DNA of 64,000 nucleotides from Pectobacterium carotovorum. Its GTDB lineage: Bacteria > Pseudomonadota > Gammaproteobacteria > Enterobacterales > Enterobacteriaceae. The DNA is taken from assembly GCA_016415585.1 (NCBI GenBank), contig CP066552.1, positions 310,001 through 374,000 of the forward strand. Direction: 5' to 3'. The position numbers and the translations under genes are program-made. Below are positions 21,268 to 31,302 of this stretch, piece after piece. Within the stretch, counting starts at the first letter, position 1; every line of letters begins with the position of its first letter. The notes beneath the pieces are model-generated. The model worked only from the letters and a program-made list of their open reading frames with translations, did no database searches and was not told the origin of the DNA.

Positions 21268-22233
21268 TTACGCAAGATTTTCAAAATATGCCTTCAACGC
21301 CTCCAGCTGCTCGCTGGCATCCTCAATGGCGTTGAATGTGCGCCTAAACTGGTCGTTTGGGGCATGCTCCTGGAGATACCAGGATACGTGCTTACGAGCG
21401 ATACGAAATCCCTTGCCTGGACCATAAAAGTCGTGCAATTCCCGTATGTGCTCGATCAACAAGCGCTTAACCTCTGCCAACGGCATCGGTGCCAGCAACT
21501 CCCCTGTGTCCAGATAATGCTGGATTTCCCGAAAGATCCAGGGTCTTCCCTGAGCGGCTCGTCCTATCATCAGGGCGTCAGCCCCGGTGTAGTCAAGAAC
21601 CGCTCTGGCTTTATGCGGGTCTGTAATGTCGCCATTCGCAATAATAGGAATGGAAACGGCCTGCTTAACTGCCCGAATGCTGTCGTATTCGGCGAAACCA
21701 TTGAACAGGCACGCACGCGTGCGTCCGTGAATGGTTAACGCCTGAATCCCACAGTCTTCAGCCAATTTGGCAATTTCTACACAGTTGCGGTGCTCTGGTG
21801 CCCAACCGGTTCGGATTTTCAGTGTCACCGGTACGTCTACCGCTTTCACTACCGTAGAGAGGATCTGTTTGACCAAATCCGGATACTGCAACAACGCAGA
21901 TCCTGCCATCTTGCGGTTCACCTTCTTCGCTGGGCAGCCCATATTGATGTCGATGATCTGTGCACCGGAATCAGCGTTGATTCTCGCCGCCGCCGCCATC
22001 TCATCGGGGTCACAACCGGCAATCTGCACGGCTCTGATACCCGGTTCATCGCTATGAACCATTCGCAAACGCGACTTGTCTGAACGCCATACTTCCGGGT
22101 TGGAAGAAAGCATTTCAGACACGGTCATTCCAGCGCCCATCGCATGACAGAGTGCTCTAAATGGGCGATCGCTAATACCAGCCATTGGGGCTGCTATCAA
22201 GCGATTACTAAGCTGAAATTGTCCAATGTGCAT
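21268..22233 (-). CDS. dusB: tRNA-dihydrouridine synthase B
   Basis: The start at 22233 gives 321 residues beginning [19 protein letters not shown], the usual DusB length; an upstream in-frame TTG would add 10 residues. The protein is an FMN-dependent TIM barrel with the catalytic cysteine in [20 protein letters not shown] and the KIRTGW motif. It reduces uridines in the tRNA D-loop, using NADPH. It heads the dusB-fis operon; Fis translation in relatives depends on this upstream gene. Confidence 0.97.
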
Positions 22234-22263
22234 AGACAAAAATTGACCATACTGTGCCTGCAA

Positions 22264-22299
22264 GGGCGCGTATATTACGCATTTTTTACGTCAGATGAA
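22264..22299 (-). promoter_or_regulatory. dusB-fis promoter
   Basis: On the minus strand TTCATC (22294-22299), a 16-base spacer and TAATAT (22272-22277) are followed by the GC-rich discriminator ACGCGCGCC. The region AAAAAATGCGTAATATACGC is close to the E. coli fis promoter, which is stringently controlled and repressed by Fis. The A/T-rich stretch 22340-22420 upstream holds no gene. Confidence 0.8.
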
Positions 22300-22526
22300 A
22301 GGCCAAACTTTGACCAATTTACAGCTATCGATCAATGAAAATGCACTTCATAAAGAGGCATAAAAATATTATTCATATTTAACAGTTAGTTATATTTTTA
22401 TGTCGATTTTTTGTTCTGGGAAATAATCATCTGTTTACAGAATTTTATCTGCAAGCGCGGTCATTTTTAGTGGAGATACAGCAGGCTATCAATGCTTTAT
22501 CAGTGAAATGCGTTGGTTAATACGGC

Positions 22527-22564
22527 AAAACGGCCTGCTCACCGTTGTATGAACGATGGGCAGG
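22527..22564 (-). terminator. Probable terminator of the panF-prmA transcript
   Basis: On the minus strand CCTGC and GCAGG close a stem that also pairs CGTT with AACG (22534-22564, with mismatches), followed by CCGTTTTG. It lies about 20 bases past the prmA stop. The T run is short, so strength is uncertain. Confidence 0.5.
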
Positions 22565-22582
22565 TCTCGCGGGATAATGTTA

Positions 22583-23470
22583 TTACGATGCGCGGCGTTG
22601 ACCGGTAATACGGCACCACTCTTCGCGTTCAGCCACCGGATCGAGCGTGAACTTGTCTGCGTAGGCTTCTGCGACGCCATCGGCCTGCGTGGCCAGTACA
22701 CCGGACAGGCCAAGGTGACCTCCTGCTTTTGGCAGATCGCTAATCAGCGGTGCCAGTTCGCGCAGCGGGCCAGCAAGGATGTTGGCGACGACGACATCGG
22801 CAGACAGGTCAGCAGGCTGGTCTTTCGGCAGATAAAGCTCCAGACGCTCTGAAACCCCGTTGCGCTGTGCGTTGTCGCGGCTGGCCTGAATCGCCTGAGG
22901 ATCGATATCAATCCCGATAGCGCGTGCTGCACCCAGTTTCAGAGCAGCAATCGCCAGAATGCCGGAACCGCAGCCGAAATCGATGATGGTTTTCCCTTCC
23001 AGATCCAGCCCATCGAGCCATTGCAGGCACAGTGCGGTTGTTGGGTGGGTGCCGGTGCCGAACGCCAGACCGGGGTCGAGCATCACGTTGACGGCGTTCG
23101 GATCAGGAATTTCACGCCAGCTTGGGCAAATCCACAGACGTTTGCCGAACTGCATCGGGTGGAAGTTATCCATCCACTCGCGTTCCCAGTCTTTGTCTTC
23201 CAACTGCTCGATTTTGTGTTTAAAACCCGCGCCCAGCAGCGGTTCCTGCTCCAGTATGGCGATAACCGCGTTCATATCGGTTTCGGCATCGTACAGCGCA
23301 ATCGCGTCAGTATCGCCCCACAGGCGGGTCTCGCCCGGTAGCGGTTCGAATACCGGTGTATCGTGCGTATCCTGAAACGTAACGGATACCGCACCGCTTT
23401 CTATCATGGCGTCACCCAGTTGTTCTGCAACATTTCCTGAGGTGTTTATTTTCAGTTGAATCCACGGCAT
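22583..23470 (-). CDS. prmA: Ribosomal protein L11 methyltransferase
   Basis: The 295-residue protein has the PrmA substrate-recognition domain at the N terminus and a SAM-binding Rossmann fold in the second half: [14 protein letters not shown], then [19 protein letters not shown] (motif I) and [13 protein letters not shown] (motif IV). It trimethylates several amino groups of ribosomal protein L11. Length is normal. It follows panF by 17 bases, the same order as in E. coli (yhdT-panF-prmA). Confidence 0.98.
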   Translation of the reverse strand: MPWIQLKINTSGNVAEQLGDAMIESGAVSVTFQDTHDTPVFEPLPGETRLWGDTDAIALYDAETDMNAVIAILEQEPLLGAGFKHKIEQLEDKDWEREWMDNFHPMQFGKRLWICPSWREIPDPNAVNVMLDPGLAFGTGTHPTTALCLQWLDGLDLEGKTIIDFGCGSGILAIAALKLGAARAIGIDIDPQAIQASRDNAQRNGVSERLELYLPKDQPADLSADVVVANILAGPLRELAPLISDLPKAGGHLGLSGVLATQADGVAEAYADKFTLDPVAEREEWCRITGQRRAS

Positions 23471-23487
23471 AGCAGTCTCTATTACAT

Positions 23488-24939
23488 TTAAAGTGAAGAT
23501 GAAGCGGCAACCGGCGCTGGTGGATTATGACCAAAGCGGTTGCCAATAATAAACGCCATCAGGCTGAGTAACAGCGATGGCACAATCGGGTGATATCCAG
23601 CCAACTGAAGATTGAAGCTGGCCAGTAAGGTATAGCAAATCGCCCCGGTGAACATGGCGCTAAGCGCGCCTGCAGCATTCGCGCGTTCCCAATACAGGCC
23701 CAGCACCAGCGGCCACAGGAACACCGCTTCCAACCCGCCAAACGCCAGCAGATTCAGCCAGATAATCATTTCCGGCGGCCGTAAGGAGGCCAGCAGCACT
23801 AGCAGGCCCAATAGTAGGGTCGTCACGCTGGACAGGATCTTGATGCGGCGTTCGTTATGGATCTGCTGCGGGCGTACGCTGAGATAGAGATCTTTGATGA
23901 TCGTGGCGGAGGCCTGAAGCAAATGCGCATTAATGTTGGACATGATAGCGGCCATTGGCGCAGCGAGAAAGATCCCAGCGGCCAGCGGCGGTAATACGGT
24001 GACCATCAGCGCCGGTAAAACCTGATCGGGAATCGTCAGGTTTGGCATCACGGCGCGGCCCAGCGCACCGGCCAAGTGCATGCCGAGCATCAGGATGCCG
24101 ATGACGATGGTGCCGATGATAATCCCACGGTGCAGTGCCTTGCTGTCGCGATAAGAGATGCAGCGCACGGCGGTGTTCGGCAAGCCGATGACGCCGAAGC
24201 AGACCAGCACCCAGAATGAGGCCATAAACGGCATCGACAGAATGCCGTTGCTGCCCTGTGGCGACACCAGCATCGGGTCAATCTGTTGCAGCTTATCCAC
24301 CGCACTGTGCAAACCGCCGGCGGCATAAATCACGCCGACCAGCAGGATGACGGTGCCGATCAGCATCACGATGCCCTGCATTGCATCATTGAGCACGCTG
24401 GCGCGGAAGCCGCCAAACGTGGTGTACAGCGCGATGGTGACGCCGAAAATCAGCAGGCCGATGTCATAAGGGATGTTCGCTGCGGTTTCCAGCAGACGCG
24501 CGCCACCAATGAACTGCACAGCCATGGCGCCGATAAACGCGACCAGCAGGCTAATGCTGGCGAACCAGACCAGCAGCGGGCTGTTGTAGCGGGCGTACAG
24601 CATGTCGTTCAACGTGATGGCGTTGTAACGCCGTGCCAAAATGGCGAACTTTTTCCCCAAAATCCCGAGCGATAGCAGCATGGTAGGAAGCTGGATCATC
24701 GAAAGCAGCACCCAGCCCAGCCCGTATTTATACGCGGCACCCGGCCCGCCGATAAAAGAGCTGGCGCTGACGTAAGTGCCGATGAGCGTCATCGCTAGGA
24801 CAAACCCGCCCATTGAGCGGCCGCCGAGGAAATACTCGTTAAGAAAGTTACCCGCCTGACGGCGACGGTACGCATAGACCGACAGCCCGAAGACCAGCAG
24901 CAGGTAGCCAATCAGCGGCAATAAAATTTCAATTTGCAT
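23488..24939 (-). CDS. panF: Sodium/pantothenate symporter
   Basis: The start at 24939 gives 483 residues, the length of E. coli PanF; the longer reading from 24975 is unlikely. The protein is a sodium:solute symporter with about 12-13 membrane segments and family motifs such as [17 protein letters not shown] and [15 protein letters not shown]. It imports pantothenate, the coenzyme A precursor, with Na+. The start overlaps the end of yhdT by 11 bases, so translation is likely coupled. Confidence 0.96.
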   Translation of the reverse strand: MQIEILLPLIGYLLLVFGLSVYAYRRRQAGNFLNEYFLGGRSMGGFVLAMTLIGTYVSASSFIGGPGAAYKYGLGWVLLSMIQLPTMLLSLGILGKKFAILARRYNAITLNDMLYARYNSPLLVWFASISLLVAFIGAMAVQFIGGARLLETAANIPYDIGLLIFGVTIALYTTFGGFRASVLNDAMQGIVMLIGTVILLVGVIYAAGGLHSAVDKLQQIDPMLVSPQGSNGILSMPFMASFWVLVCFGVIGLPNTAVRCISYRDSKALHRGIIIGTIVIGILMLGMHLAGALGRAVMPNLTIPDQVLPALMVTVLPPLAAGIFLAAPMAAIMSNINAHLLQASATIIKDLYLSVRPQQIHNERRIKILSSVTTLLLGLLVLLASLRPPEMIIWLNLLAFGGLEAVFLWPLVLGLYWERANAAGALSAMFTGAICYTLLASFNLQLAGYHPIVPSLLLSLMAFIIGNRFGHNPPAPVAASSSL

Positions 24940-25171
24940 CGTCACTCTCCAGTGAGATATCGCGGAAAATGACACGCACCATCAGCCAGCACAGCAGCGT
25001 AAACACGAGCGGCAGCAGCAGGCAGGCCATCTCAAACCAGTGTGGAAGGCCGGTGATCCCTTGTATGTTGTCTGGCAAATAGGCGGCAAGCACCCAGGCC
25101 ACTAAATAAACCAGCGTCAGGCCAAAAGCCCAGCGGGCCTCTTTGTGCGCCTGAGGAAAGCGTGTATCCAT
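24929..25171 (-). CDS. yhdT: YhdT, small inner-membrane protein
   Basis: The start at 25171 (GGAG upstream) gives 80 residues beginning MDTRFPQAHKEARWAFGLTL, as in E. coli YhdT. There are two membrane segments (about residues 15-35 and 48-70) and an acidic C-terminal tail. The DUF997 family is always found with panF and may support it, but no function is shown. It overlaps panF by 11 bases. An ERIC element lies directly upstream and separates it from accC. Confidence 0.93.
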   Translation of the reverse strand: MDTRFPQAHKEARWAFGLTLVYLVAWVLAAYLPDNIQGITGLPHWFEMACLLLPLVFTLLCWLMVRVIFRDISLESDDAN

Positions 25172-25199
25172 GTTCTTCTCCACCGTAAATGGGAGCATT

Positions 25200-25395
25200 T
25201 ACCCGTCATACTTCAAGCTGCAGGTGTGTTGGCTACTCTTACTCACCCGAATCACTTACTTGAGTAAGTTCATCGGGATTCCCTCGCTTGCCGCGTTACA
25301 AGGTACATAAATGTACCTCGCCCCGACGGGTCAACGCTTTGCGTTGTTCAAAACGTTAACGTTTTGTTCTGCAAATCGAATTATTTAGGGTATAG
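25200..25395. repeat. ERIC element with internal insert
   Basis: It starts ACCCGTCATACTTCAAGCTG and ends AATCGAATTATTTAGGGTATA, with the core CACCCGAATCACTTAC and GTAAGTTCATCGGGATTC. An insert of about 75 bases sits in the right arm, after TTGCCGC, whereas the insert of the first element (860-1062) is in the left arm. It separates yhdT-panF from accBC. Confidence 0.85.
25301..25366 (+). repeat. Four-hairpin module, copy 2 (inside ERIC)
   Basis: The stems are AGGTACAT with ATGTACCT (25301-25318), CCC with GGG (25321-25330), CAACGC with GCGTTG (25332-25346), and the perfect palindrome CAAAACGTTAACGTTTTG (25349-25366). Order and linkers match copies 1 and 3 while the stem sequences differ. Confidence 0.7.
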
Positions 25396-25472
25396 ATATC
25401 GTTATGAACGTCGTGATGACGAAAGCGGGAATTTTACGGCATGTGGGCCAATTGACTAGTAAGAATTCACAG

Positions 25473-25503
25473 AAAAACAAAAGGTCGGCTTTCACCGACC
25501 TTT
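25473..25503 (-). terminator. Terminator of accBC
   Basis: AAAGGTCGG and CCGACCTTT form a 9-base-pair stem (25480-25503); on the minus strand it is followed by TTTTGTTTTT. It is about 30 bases past the accC stop. Confidence 0.92.
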
Positions 25504-25532
25504 GAGATTGTCACGACTGAAATCGTGCGGGT

Positions 25533-26876
25533 TTACTGCAAGCCGAGTTTCTTTTCCAGATAGTGGATGTTAGTGCCACCTCTCTGGAAGTTTTCGTCAC
25601 TCATGATCTTTATCTGGAGTTCGATGTTAGTTTTGATGCCATCGATGATCAGTTCAGCCAGCGCGTTCTTCATACGGGAAATCGCGATTTCGCGGGTTTC
25701 GCCGTAGGTGATCAGCTTGCCGATCATGGAATCGTAATACGGCGGTACGGTATAACCAGCGTAAATATGCGATTCCCAACGGACACCAAAGCCACCCGGC
25801 GCGTGGAAACGCGTGATTTTACCCGGGCTTGGCAGGAACGAGTTCGGGTCTTCGGCGTTGATACGGCATTCCACCGCATGGCCGCGAACCTTGACGTCTT
25901 TCTGCTTGATGGACAGTGGCAGACCGGCAGCGATGCGCAGCTGCTCTTTGATCAGGTCCACGCCGGTAATCATTTCGGTTACCGGATGTTCCACCTGAAT
26001 ACGGGTGTTCATTTCAATGAAGTAGAACTCACCGTTTTCGTACAGGAACTCGAACGTACCCGCACCACGATAGTTGATATCGATACAGGCTTTGGCGCAG
26101 CGATCGCCGATATTGCGGCGCAGCTCGTCCGTAATGCCCGGTGCTGGCGCTTCTTCCACCACTTTCTGGTGGCGACGCTGCATGGAGCAGTCGCGCTCGG
26201 CCAGATAGACGGCGTGGCCCTGACCATCAGCCAGAATCTGAATTTCCACGTGACGTGGGTTTTCCAGATATTTTTCCATGTAGACCATGTCGTTGTTGAA
26301 AGCCGCTTTGGCTTCCGCACGGGTCATGTTGATGGATTGTTCCAGCTCTTTGTCGCTGCGCACGACGCGCATACCACGACCACCGCCGCCGCCAGAGGCT
26401 TTGATGATGACCGGATAGCCAATGCGTTTTGCATGAACACGGTTAGCGTCCATGTCGTCGGTCAGAGGACCATCAGAGCCTGGTACGGTCGGAACACCCG
26501 CTTTTTTCATTGCGGTGATGGCAGACACTTTGTCGCCCATCAGGCGAATGGTTTCTGCGCGTGGGCCGATGAAGATAAAGCCAGAACGTTCAACCTGCTC
26601 GGCAAAATCCGCATTTTCGGACAGGAAACCGTAGCCAGGGTGAATCGCGACGGCACCGGTGATTTCCGCAGCGGAAATAATCGCTGGGATGTTCAGATAG
26701 CTTTTTGTTGACGGAGCCGGGCCGATACACACGGTTTCGTCCGCCAGCAATACGTGTTTCAAATCGCGATCCGCACTGGAGTGAACGGCGACGGTTTTGA
26801 TGCCCAGCTCTTTACAGGCACGCAAAATACGCAGCGCGATCTCTCCGCGGTTAGCGATAACGATTTTATCTAGCAT
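25533..26876 (-). CDS. accC: Acetyl-CoA carboxylase, biotin carboxylase subunit
   Basis: The 447-residue protein is a full-length biotin carboxylase. It begins [20 protein letters not shown], has the glycine-rich ATP lid [14 protein letters not shown], the [13 protein letters not shown] segment and the catalytic region [20 protein letters not shown]. It carboxylates biotin on AccB using ATP and bicarbonate, the first half-reaction of fatty-acid synthesis. It follows accB by 11 bases and is ended by its own terminator. Confidence 0.99.
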   Translation of the reverse strand: MLDKIVIANRGEIALRILRACKELGIKTVAVHSSADRDLKHVLLADETVCIGPAPSTKSYLNIPAIISAAEITGAVAIHPGYGFLSENADFAEQVERSGFIFIGPRAETIRLMGDKVSAITAMKKAGVPTVPGSDGPLTDDMDANRVHAKRIGYPVIIKASGGGGGRGMRVVRSDKELEQSINMTRAEAKAAFNNDMVYMEKYLENPRHVEIQILADGQGHAVYLAERDCSMQRRHQKVVEEAPAPGITDELRRNIGDRCAKACIDINYRGAGTFEFLYENGEFYFIEMNTRIQVEHPVTEMITGVDLIKEQLRIAAGLPLSIKQKDVKVRGHAVECRINAEDPNSFLPSPGKITRFHAPGGFGVRWESHIYAGYTVPPYYDSMIGKLITYGETREIAISRMKNALAELIIDGIKTNIELQIKIMSDENFQRGGTNIHYLEKKLGLQ

Positions 26877-26887
26877 GATAAGCCTCG

Positions 26888-27355
26888 TTATTCGATGACA
26901 ACCAGTGGCTCGTCAAATTCGACCGGCTGACCGCTTTCGAGCAGAATGGCTTTCACCACGCCCGATTTGTCGGCTTCGATCTGGTTCATCATTTTCATGG
27001 CTTCGACGATGCACAGGGTATCGCCAACGTTGACGCGCTGACCCACTTCCACGAAAGCTTTAGCATCCGGACTTGGGGTGCGATAGAAGGTTCCAACCAT
27101 TGGAGAACGAACGATGTGTCCACTGATGGCAGCCGGTGCGGCAGGCGCTTCCACTGGCGCTGGTGCAACGGCGGCAGCCAGAGCAGGCTGTGGCTGCATC
27201 ATTGGCGTAGCGTAGGCCTGTTGCATCATCGGGTAGTTAACCGCTGCTGGGGCACGACTGATACGTACTGATTCTTCACCTTCAGAAATTTCCAGTTCGG
27301 CGATGCCGGACTCTTCAACCAGTTCGATCAGTTTTTTGATTTTACGAATATCCAT
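26888..27355 (-). CDS. accB: Acetyl-CoA carboxylase, biotin carboxyl carrier protein
   Basis: The 155-residue protein has the N-terminal segment [18 protein letters not shown], a flexible Ala/Pro-rich linker (about residues 35-80) and the C-terminal biotinyl domain with [16 protein letters not shown]. The lysine that receives biotin is residue 121. It carries the carboxyl group between AccC and AccAD. The gene is first in accBC and lies 24 bases after aroQ, so all three may be co-transcribed. Confidence 0.99.
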   Translation of the reverse strand: MDIRKIKKLIELVEESGIAELEISEGEESVRISRAPAAVNYPMMQQAYATPMMQPQPALAAAVAPAPVEAPAAPAAISGHIVRSPMVGTFYRTPSPDAKAFVEVGQRVNVGDTLCIVEAMKMMNQIEADKSGVVKAILLESGQPVEFDEPLVVIE

Positions 27356-27379
27356 GGATGTGGTTCCGTACTCTTTTGT

Positions 27380-27832
27380 TTAATTGGAAGTTGACAGGCG
27401 TCTTACTGCCGTCTGTAAAGCATACTGATAACCATCTGCCCCCAGGCCACATATCACGCCTACCGCAACATCAGAAAGATAGGAATGATGACGAAAAGGC
27501 TCACGTGCGTGTACGTTGGACAGATGAATTTCGATAAATGGAATCGCGACTGCCAGCAGGGCATCACGCAGCGCAACGCTGGTGTGGGTAAATGCCGCCG
27601 GGTTAATCAGAATGAAGTCTGTGTTTCCTCTGGCCTGATGGATGGTATCGATCAGAACATGTTCTGCATTGGATTGCAGATGGGAAAACTTCACGTTCAA
27701 TGCCTGCGCCTGTGTTTCCAGCTCGCTGACAATGTCTGCTAACGTCGTGTTACCGTATTTGTCGGGCTCTCGGGTTCCTAGCAGATTCAGGTTTGGACCG
27801 TTCAAGAGCAAAATGTGAAACTTTTCTGCCAT
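27380..27832 (-). CDS. aroQ: 3-dehydroquinate dehydratase, type II
   Basis: The 150-residue protein has the signature [19 protein letters not shown] with the catalytic tyrosine, [20 protein letters not shown] and the catalytic His in [18 protein letters not shown]. Type II enzymes form dodecamers and convert 3-dehydroquinate to 3-dehydroshikimate in the shikimate pathway. The position next to accBC is common in enterobacteria other than E. coli, which uses type I AroD instead. Confidence 0.98.
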   Translation of the reverse strand: MAEKFHILLLNGPNLNLLGTREPDKYGNTTLADIVSELETQAQALNVKFSHLQSNAEHVLIDTIHQARGNTDFILINPAAFTHTSVALRDALLAVAIPFIEIHLSNVHAREPFRHHSYLSDVAVGVICGLGADGYQYALQTAVRRLSTSN

Positions 27833-28086
27833 TGTGCTGCTATCTCCCGCGATTGACCAAGATTGCCAAAACCGTGTCGCACAAAATAGCGCGAAGCTAT
27901 TCGTTTGTCACCTTTCGTGACGCAAATTGTCCGGCCCGAGAAATTAAAGTCGTGCATTATAACCATATCGTGGCAATTCGCAGCTAAATACTGGTCTTAT
28001 CTGCGGAGATATTCCTGCACCAAGCCGTACGAAGGCGTGAATTTCACTGCGGTCCGTAACCGGCTTTTCCTGTATTGCTGCGGCGT

Positions 28087-28686
28087 TTAGCGCCACCATT
28101 GGCGAAATTTCTTATAACGTAACAGCAGCAAGATCATCGCCGCGAGCGCGTACAAAATAGGCTGTGGGGAGAGCGTTTTAACTGACCAAAGATAGTGGAT
28201 AGGCGCAAGGATGGCGACTAAATAGACGAAATTATGCAGTTTTTGCCATTGCGATCCCAATTTGCGCATCATTACCTGTGGTGAGGTCACCGCCAGCGCC
28301 AGCAAAATCAGCCAGCTTATGATTCCCAACGTTAGATACGGCCGGGATATCAGTTCTTTTCCCAGCAGCGCCAGATGATCCAGACCCAACTCCAGCAGCG
28401 CATAGCTCACCAGATGTAACGTCGCCCAGAAAAAGCACCACAGCCCGAGGAGGCGTCGGCAGCGAATCAGCAGCGGCTGTTTACCGTAGCGCGCCAGTGG
28501 CGTGACCAACAGCGTTGCCAGCAGCAATTTCAGCGCCATTCGGCCGGTAAAATGCTGGATATCTTTGGCGGGGTCTGCGCTGAACCACCCTTGGTCGACT
28601 GACAATATCAGCCACAGCAGCGGCAGAAAACTAGCCAGATGGAGTAGCACTTTTAGCCCGTTAATGTGTTGTAACGTCAGTCTCAT
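28087..28686 (-). CDS. msrQ: Heme-binding membrane subunit of the MsrPQ methionine-sulfoxide reductase
   Basis: The 199-residue protein has about six membrane segments and histidines in the conserved places for b-type heme ([42 protein letters not shown]). MsrQ takes electrons from the respiratory chain and gives them to MsrP, which repairs oxidised methionines in periplasmic proteins. It follows msrP by 78 bases, a gap with a short tandem duplication. Upstream 27833-28086, between aroQ and this gene's end, I see nothing clear. Confidence 0.94.
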   Translation of the reverse strand: MRLTLQHINGLKVLLHLASFLPLLWLILSVDQGWFSADPAKDIQHFTGRMALKLLLATLLVTPLARYGKQPLLIRCRRLLGLWCFFWATLHLVSYALLELGLDHLALLGKELISRPYLTLGIISWLILLALAVTSPQVMMRKLGSQWQKLHNFVYLVAILAPIHYLWSVKTLSPQPILYALAAMILLLLRYKKFRQWWR

Positions 28687-28728
28687 ACTGATGTGGATCC
28701 CTATCCTGACAGGATGCTGTAGCGAGAA

Positions 28729-28767
28729 GTTTTGTGTTATTAGCTAGATGTTTTGTGTTATTAGCTA
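28729..28767. repeat. Tandem 18-base duplication at the msrP stop
   Basis: GTTTTGTGTTATTAGCTA occurs at 28729-28746 and again at 28750-28767, a 21-base period. The second copy contains the msrP stop codon (28765-28767). The duplication lengthens the msrP-msrQ gap without altering either protein. Confidence 0.9.
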
Positions 28768-29766
28768 AAAGTTGTCGCGCAGATTCAGGCCGCGATACAG
28801 CGAGGCGACCTGATCGGCATAGCCGTTGAACAACAGCGTGGGTTGACGTTCAACGTTAAGCAAACCACCTGAGCCAATGACGCGCTCTGTCGCCTGTGAC
28901 CAGCGTGGGTGATCCACATGCGGGTTAACGTTGGCATAGAAGCCATACTCGTCTGGAGCCGCCAGATTCCACGTGCAGGGCGGCTTCTCACGAGTGAGCC
29001 GGATATGTACGATGGATTTGATGTTCTTGAAGCCGTATTTCCACGGTGTAACTAACCGGATGGGCGCACCGTTCTGCGGCGGCAACGTCTTGCCGTAGAC
29101 ACCGACGGCCAGCAGCGCCAGGGGATTCATGGCTTCATCCATCCGCAGTCCTTCTACATAGGGATAATCCAGCCCGCCGCCCATGAAACGATCTTTTTGC
29201 CCCGGCATTTGCTCCGGGTCGTAAAGCGTTTGAAACGCCACGTAGCGGGCGTTGCTGGTGGGCTCGGCGAATTTAATCAGCTTGGCCAGCTCAAAGCCGA
29301 CCCACGGAATCACCATCGACCATGCCTCGACGCAGCGGAAACGGTAGATCCGTTCTTCCAGCGGAAAGCGTTTTAGCAAATCGTCGATATCCAGCGTGAG
29401 AGGCTTAGCGACGTCACCGTCTATCTTGACGGTCCAGCCTTCGGTTTTTAACCTGCCCGCATTGGCCGCCGGATCGGCTTTGTCCAACCCGAATTCATAG
29501 AAGTTGTTATAGCCCGTAACTTTATCTTCCGGCGTGAGTGGCAGATCGAGCTTCCAGTCGGTGGGTTGGCTAAACGTGAGCGGTTTACCCGGTGGCGCTT
29601 TGGGTTTATCGCCACCTTTAAACCAGGCCAGCAGGTCAGCCTGTGCAGAAAAGGGCAGTGAGAGCGCCGCAGCGGAAATACCCAGCGCTTTTAATACGCG
29701 TCGACGCTGATAAAAGAGGGATTCCGGGGTAACGTCGGCTTCCGTGAATTTGCGATGTTTGTGCAT
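28765..29766 (-). CDS. msrP: Periplasmic methionine-sulfoxide reductase, molybdopterin subunit
   Basis: The 333-residue protein starts with a twin-arginine signal: [10 protein letters not shown] at residues 20-29 then a hydrophobic stretch ending SAQA. It is exported folded with its cofactor. The mature protein is of the YedY/sulfite-oxidase fold, with the molybdenum-ligand cysteine in [15 protein letters not shown]. It reduces methionine sulfoxide in exported proteins, with electrons from MsrQ. It is the first gene of msrPQ. Length is normal. Confidence 0.97.
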   Translation of the reverse strand: MHKHRKFTEADVTPESLFYQRRRVLKALGISAAALSLPFSAQADLLAWFKGGDKPKAPPGKPLTFSQPTDWKLDLPLTPEDKVTGYNNFYEFGLDKADPAANAGRLKTEGWTVKIDGDVAKPLTLDIDDLLKRFPLEERIYRFRCVEAWSMVIPWVGFELAKLIKFAEPTSNARYVAFQTLYDPEQMPGQKDRFMGGGLDYPYVEGLRMDEAMNPLALLAVGVYGKTLPPQNGAPIRLVTPWKYGFKNIKSIVHIRLTREKPPCTWNLAAPDEYGFYANVNPHVDHPRWSQATERVIGSGGLLNVERQPTLLFNGYADQVASLYRGLNLRDNF

Positions 29767-29994
29767 GTGAACTCCCGCCAGTCATTATTATTGTTGACGC
29801 AAAGTGGCGTTTTTAATGCTTACCGTTCACTTAGTTATAGATGACTTGCGGTAGAAACTGCGACAGGAGAGAGGAAATACTTTTTTGCAGGGTGTAACAG
29901 CGCTCAAGATTACTGATAATGCGTTGGGCGATGATAATGGATAGATCGTAAGACGCTGTGAATACATCCATGTACGCTCGAGCCGCGCAGATAT

Positions 29995-30066
29995 GAATCT
30001 CCTCCCTGAGATTCACCCTTTCAGGGCCGTCGCAAGCGACGTTCAAAGGCGTTCCTGACGCCTTTG
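29995..30066 (+). repeat. Four-hairpin module, copy 3 (stand-alone)
   Basis: The stems are GAATCTC with GAGATTC (29995-30014), CCC with GGG (30017-30026), CGTCGC with GCGACG (30028-30041), and CAAAGGCGT with ACGCCTTTG (30044-30066). The sequence GGGCCG and the linker TTCAAA are shared with copy 1. No ERIC ends are present around it. It lies between msrP and acuI. The rest of 29767-30144 shows no gene I can support. Confidence 0.7.
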
Positions 30067-30144
30067 TCCCTGTCGCGGACGCTTTACTCTTCTATTCCAT
30101 TATCACCGTTTTCGTTCCGCAAATTAATACGTCAACGAAAAGTG

Positions 30145-31114
30145 TTAGCTGATTTTCACCAGCGTACGGCCAGTGACTTTGTTTTCCAGCAGGGCAGCGG
30201 CAACGGCAGGGACATCTTCCAACCCGATTTCCTGCGTAACTTGCTGATAGAACGACTCAGGCAGGATGGCAGCCAGACGCTCCCACGCTTGCTGACGGCG
30301 CGCCAGCGGTGCCATCACGGAATCCACGCCTTGCAGACGAACATTACGTAAAATAAATGGCATCACGGTCGTTGGCAGGGCAACACCGCCAGCCAGACCG
30401 CACGCGGCGACTGTCGCGTTGTAATCCATCTGCGCCAGCAGCGTCGCCAGCACGTTGTCGCCGACGGTATCTACCGCGCCGGCCCACCGTTGTTTCTCTA
30501 GCGGGCGAGGGCTGCCGCTGAATTCGCTGCGATCTAGCACCTGTTTGGCACCCAATTTTTTCAGATAATCAGTATTGTCGGCACGGCCGCTGACGGCAGT
30601 AACCTGATAGCCTAGCTCTGCAAGCAGGGCAACTGCCGTACTGCCGACGCCGCCGCTGGCACCCGTCACAATGATGTCGCCGCTTTCTGGGGTGATGCCG
30701 CCATCTTCCAGCGCCATCACGCACAGCATCGCAGTAAAGCCTGCGGTGCCAAGAATCATAGCCTTACGCGCATCCAGCGACGCGGGCAGAGGGACCAGCC
30801 AATCGCTCTTCACACGCGCCTGTTGTGCCAGGCCGCCCCAGTGGTTTTCACCCACGCCCCACCCTGTCAGGATGACCGACGGCAAACCGATCGTTGTCAC
30901 TGTGACGCACGGTTCCGACAAAATCGATCCCTGGAATCATCGGGAAGTTACGAATAATTTTGCCTTTGCCGGTAATGGCAAGCGCATCTTTATAGTTAAT
31001 GCCGGACAAACTGATATCAACAGTTACATCCCCGGCGGGAAGCTGCTCTGCGTCAATCTCGCGAATCTGAGCGTGGGTCAGTCCGTCTGACTGTTCAAGA
31101 ACTAAAGCCTGCAT
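30145..31114 (-). pseudogene. acuI: Acrylyl-CoA reductase AcuI (YhdH), frameshifted
   Basis: The gene starts at 31114 with MQALVLEQSDGLTHAQI and is in frame through RNFPMIPGIDFVGTVRHSDNDRFAVG (quoted in parts: RNFPMIPGIDF, GTVRHSDNDRFAVG). The frame then shifts near 30874-30878. The other frame continues VILTGWGVGENHWGG to the normal C terminus KVTGRTLVKIS. Homologs have two or three residues between AVG and VILTGW, so an 8-base loss at a GGT repeat would fit. The family is a zinc-independent quinone-oxidoreductase-type reductase that reduces toxic acryloyl-CoA. As read, the protein is not made whole. Confidence 0.9.
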
Positions 31115-31302
31115 GGGCTATCTCCTGTAGCAGGATTAAATATGGGGAAGTCATTAACGACTATAGTTACTATAGTTATTACAGGGACTATTTGTTAATA
31201 AAGTACAGTTTGTTAATGAAGGTACTATGTTGCTGGCCTATGCGAACTGATAAAAAACAACAAACTCGCTGAAATAACAATTATTTGGAATAGGACACAG
31301 GG

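Noticed and set aside
25563..26711. Long antisense frame of 382 codons opposite accC
   Set aside because: It is a shadow of the accC coding bias; accC itself is fully conserved in the other strand.
29831..30046. Minus-strand frame of 71 codons between msrP and acuI
   Set aside because: Its start lies within the four-hairpin module; no family resemblance and no ribosome binding site.
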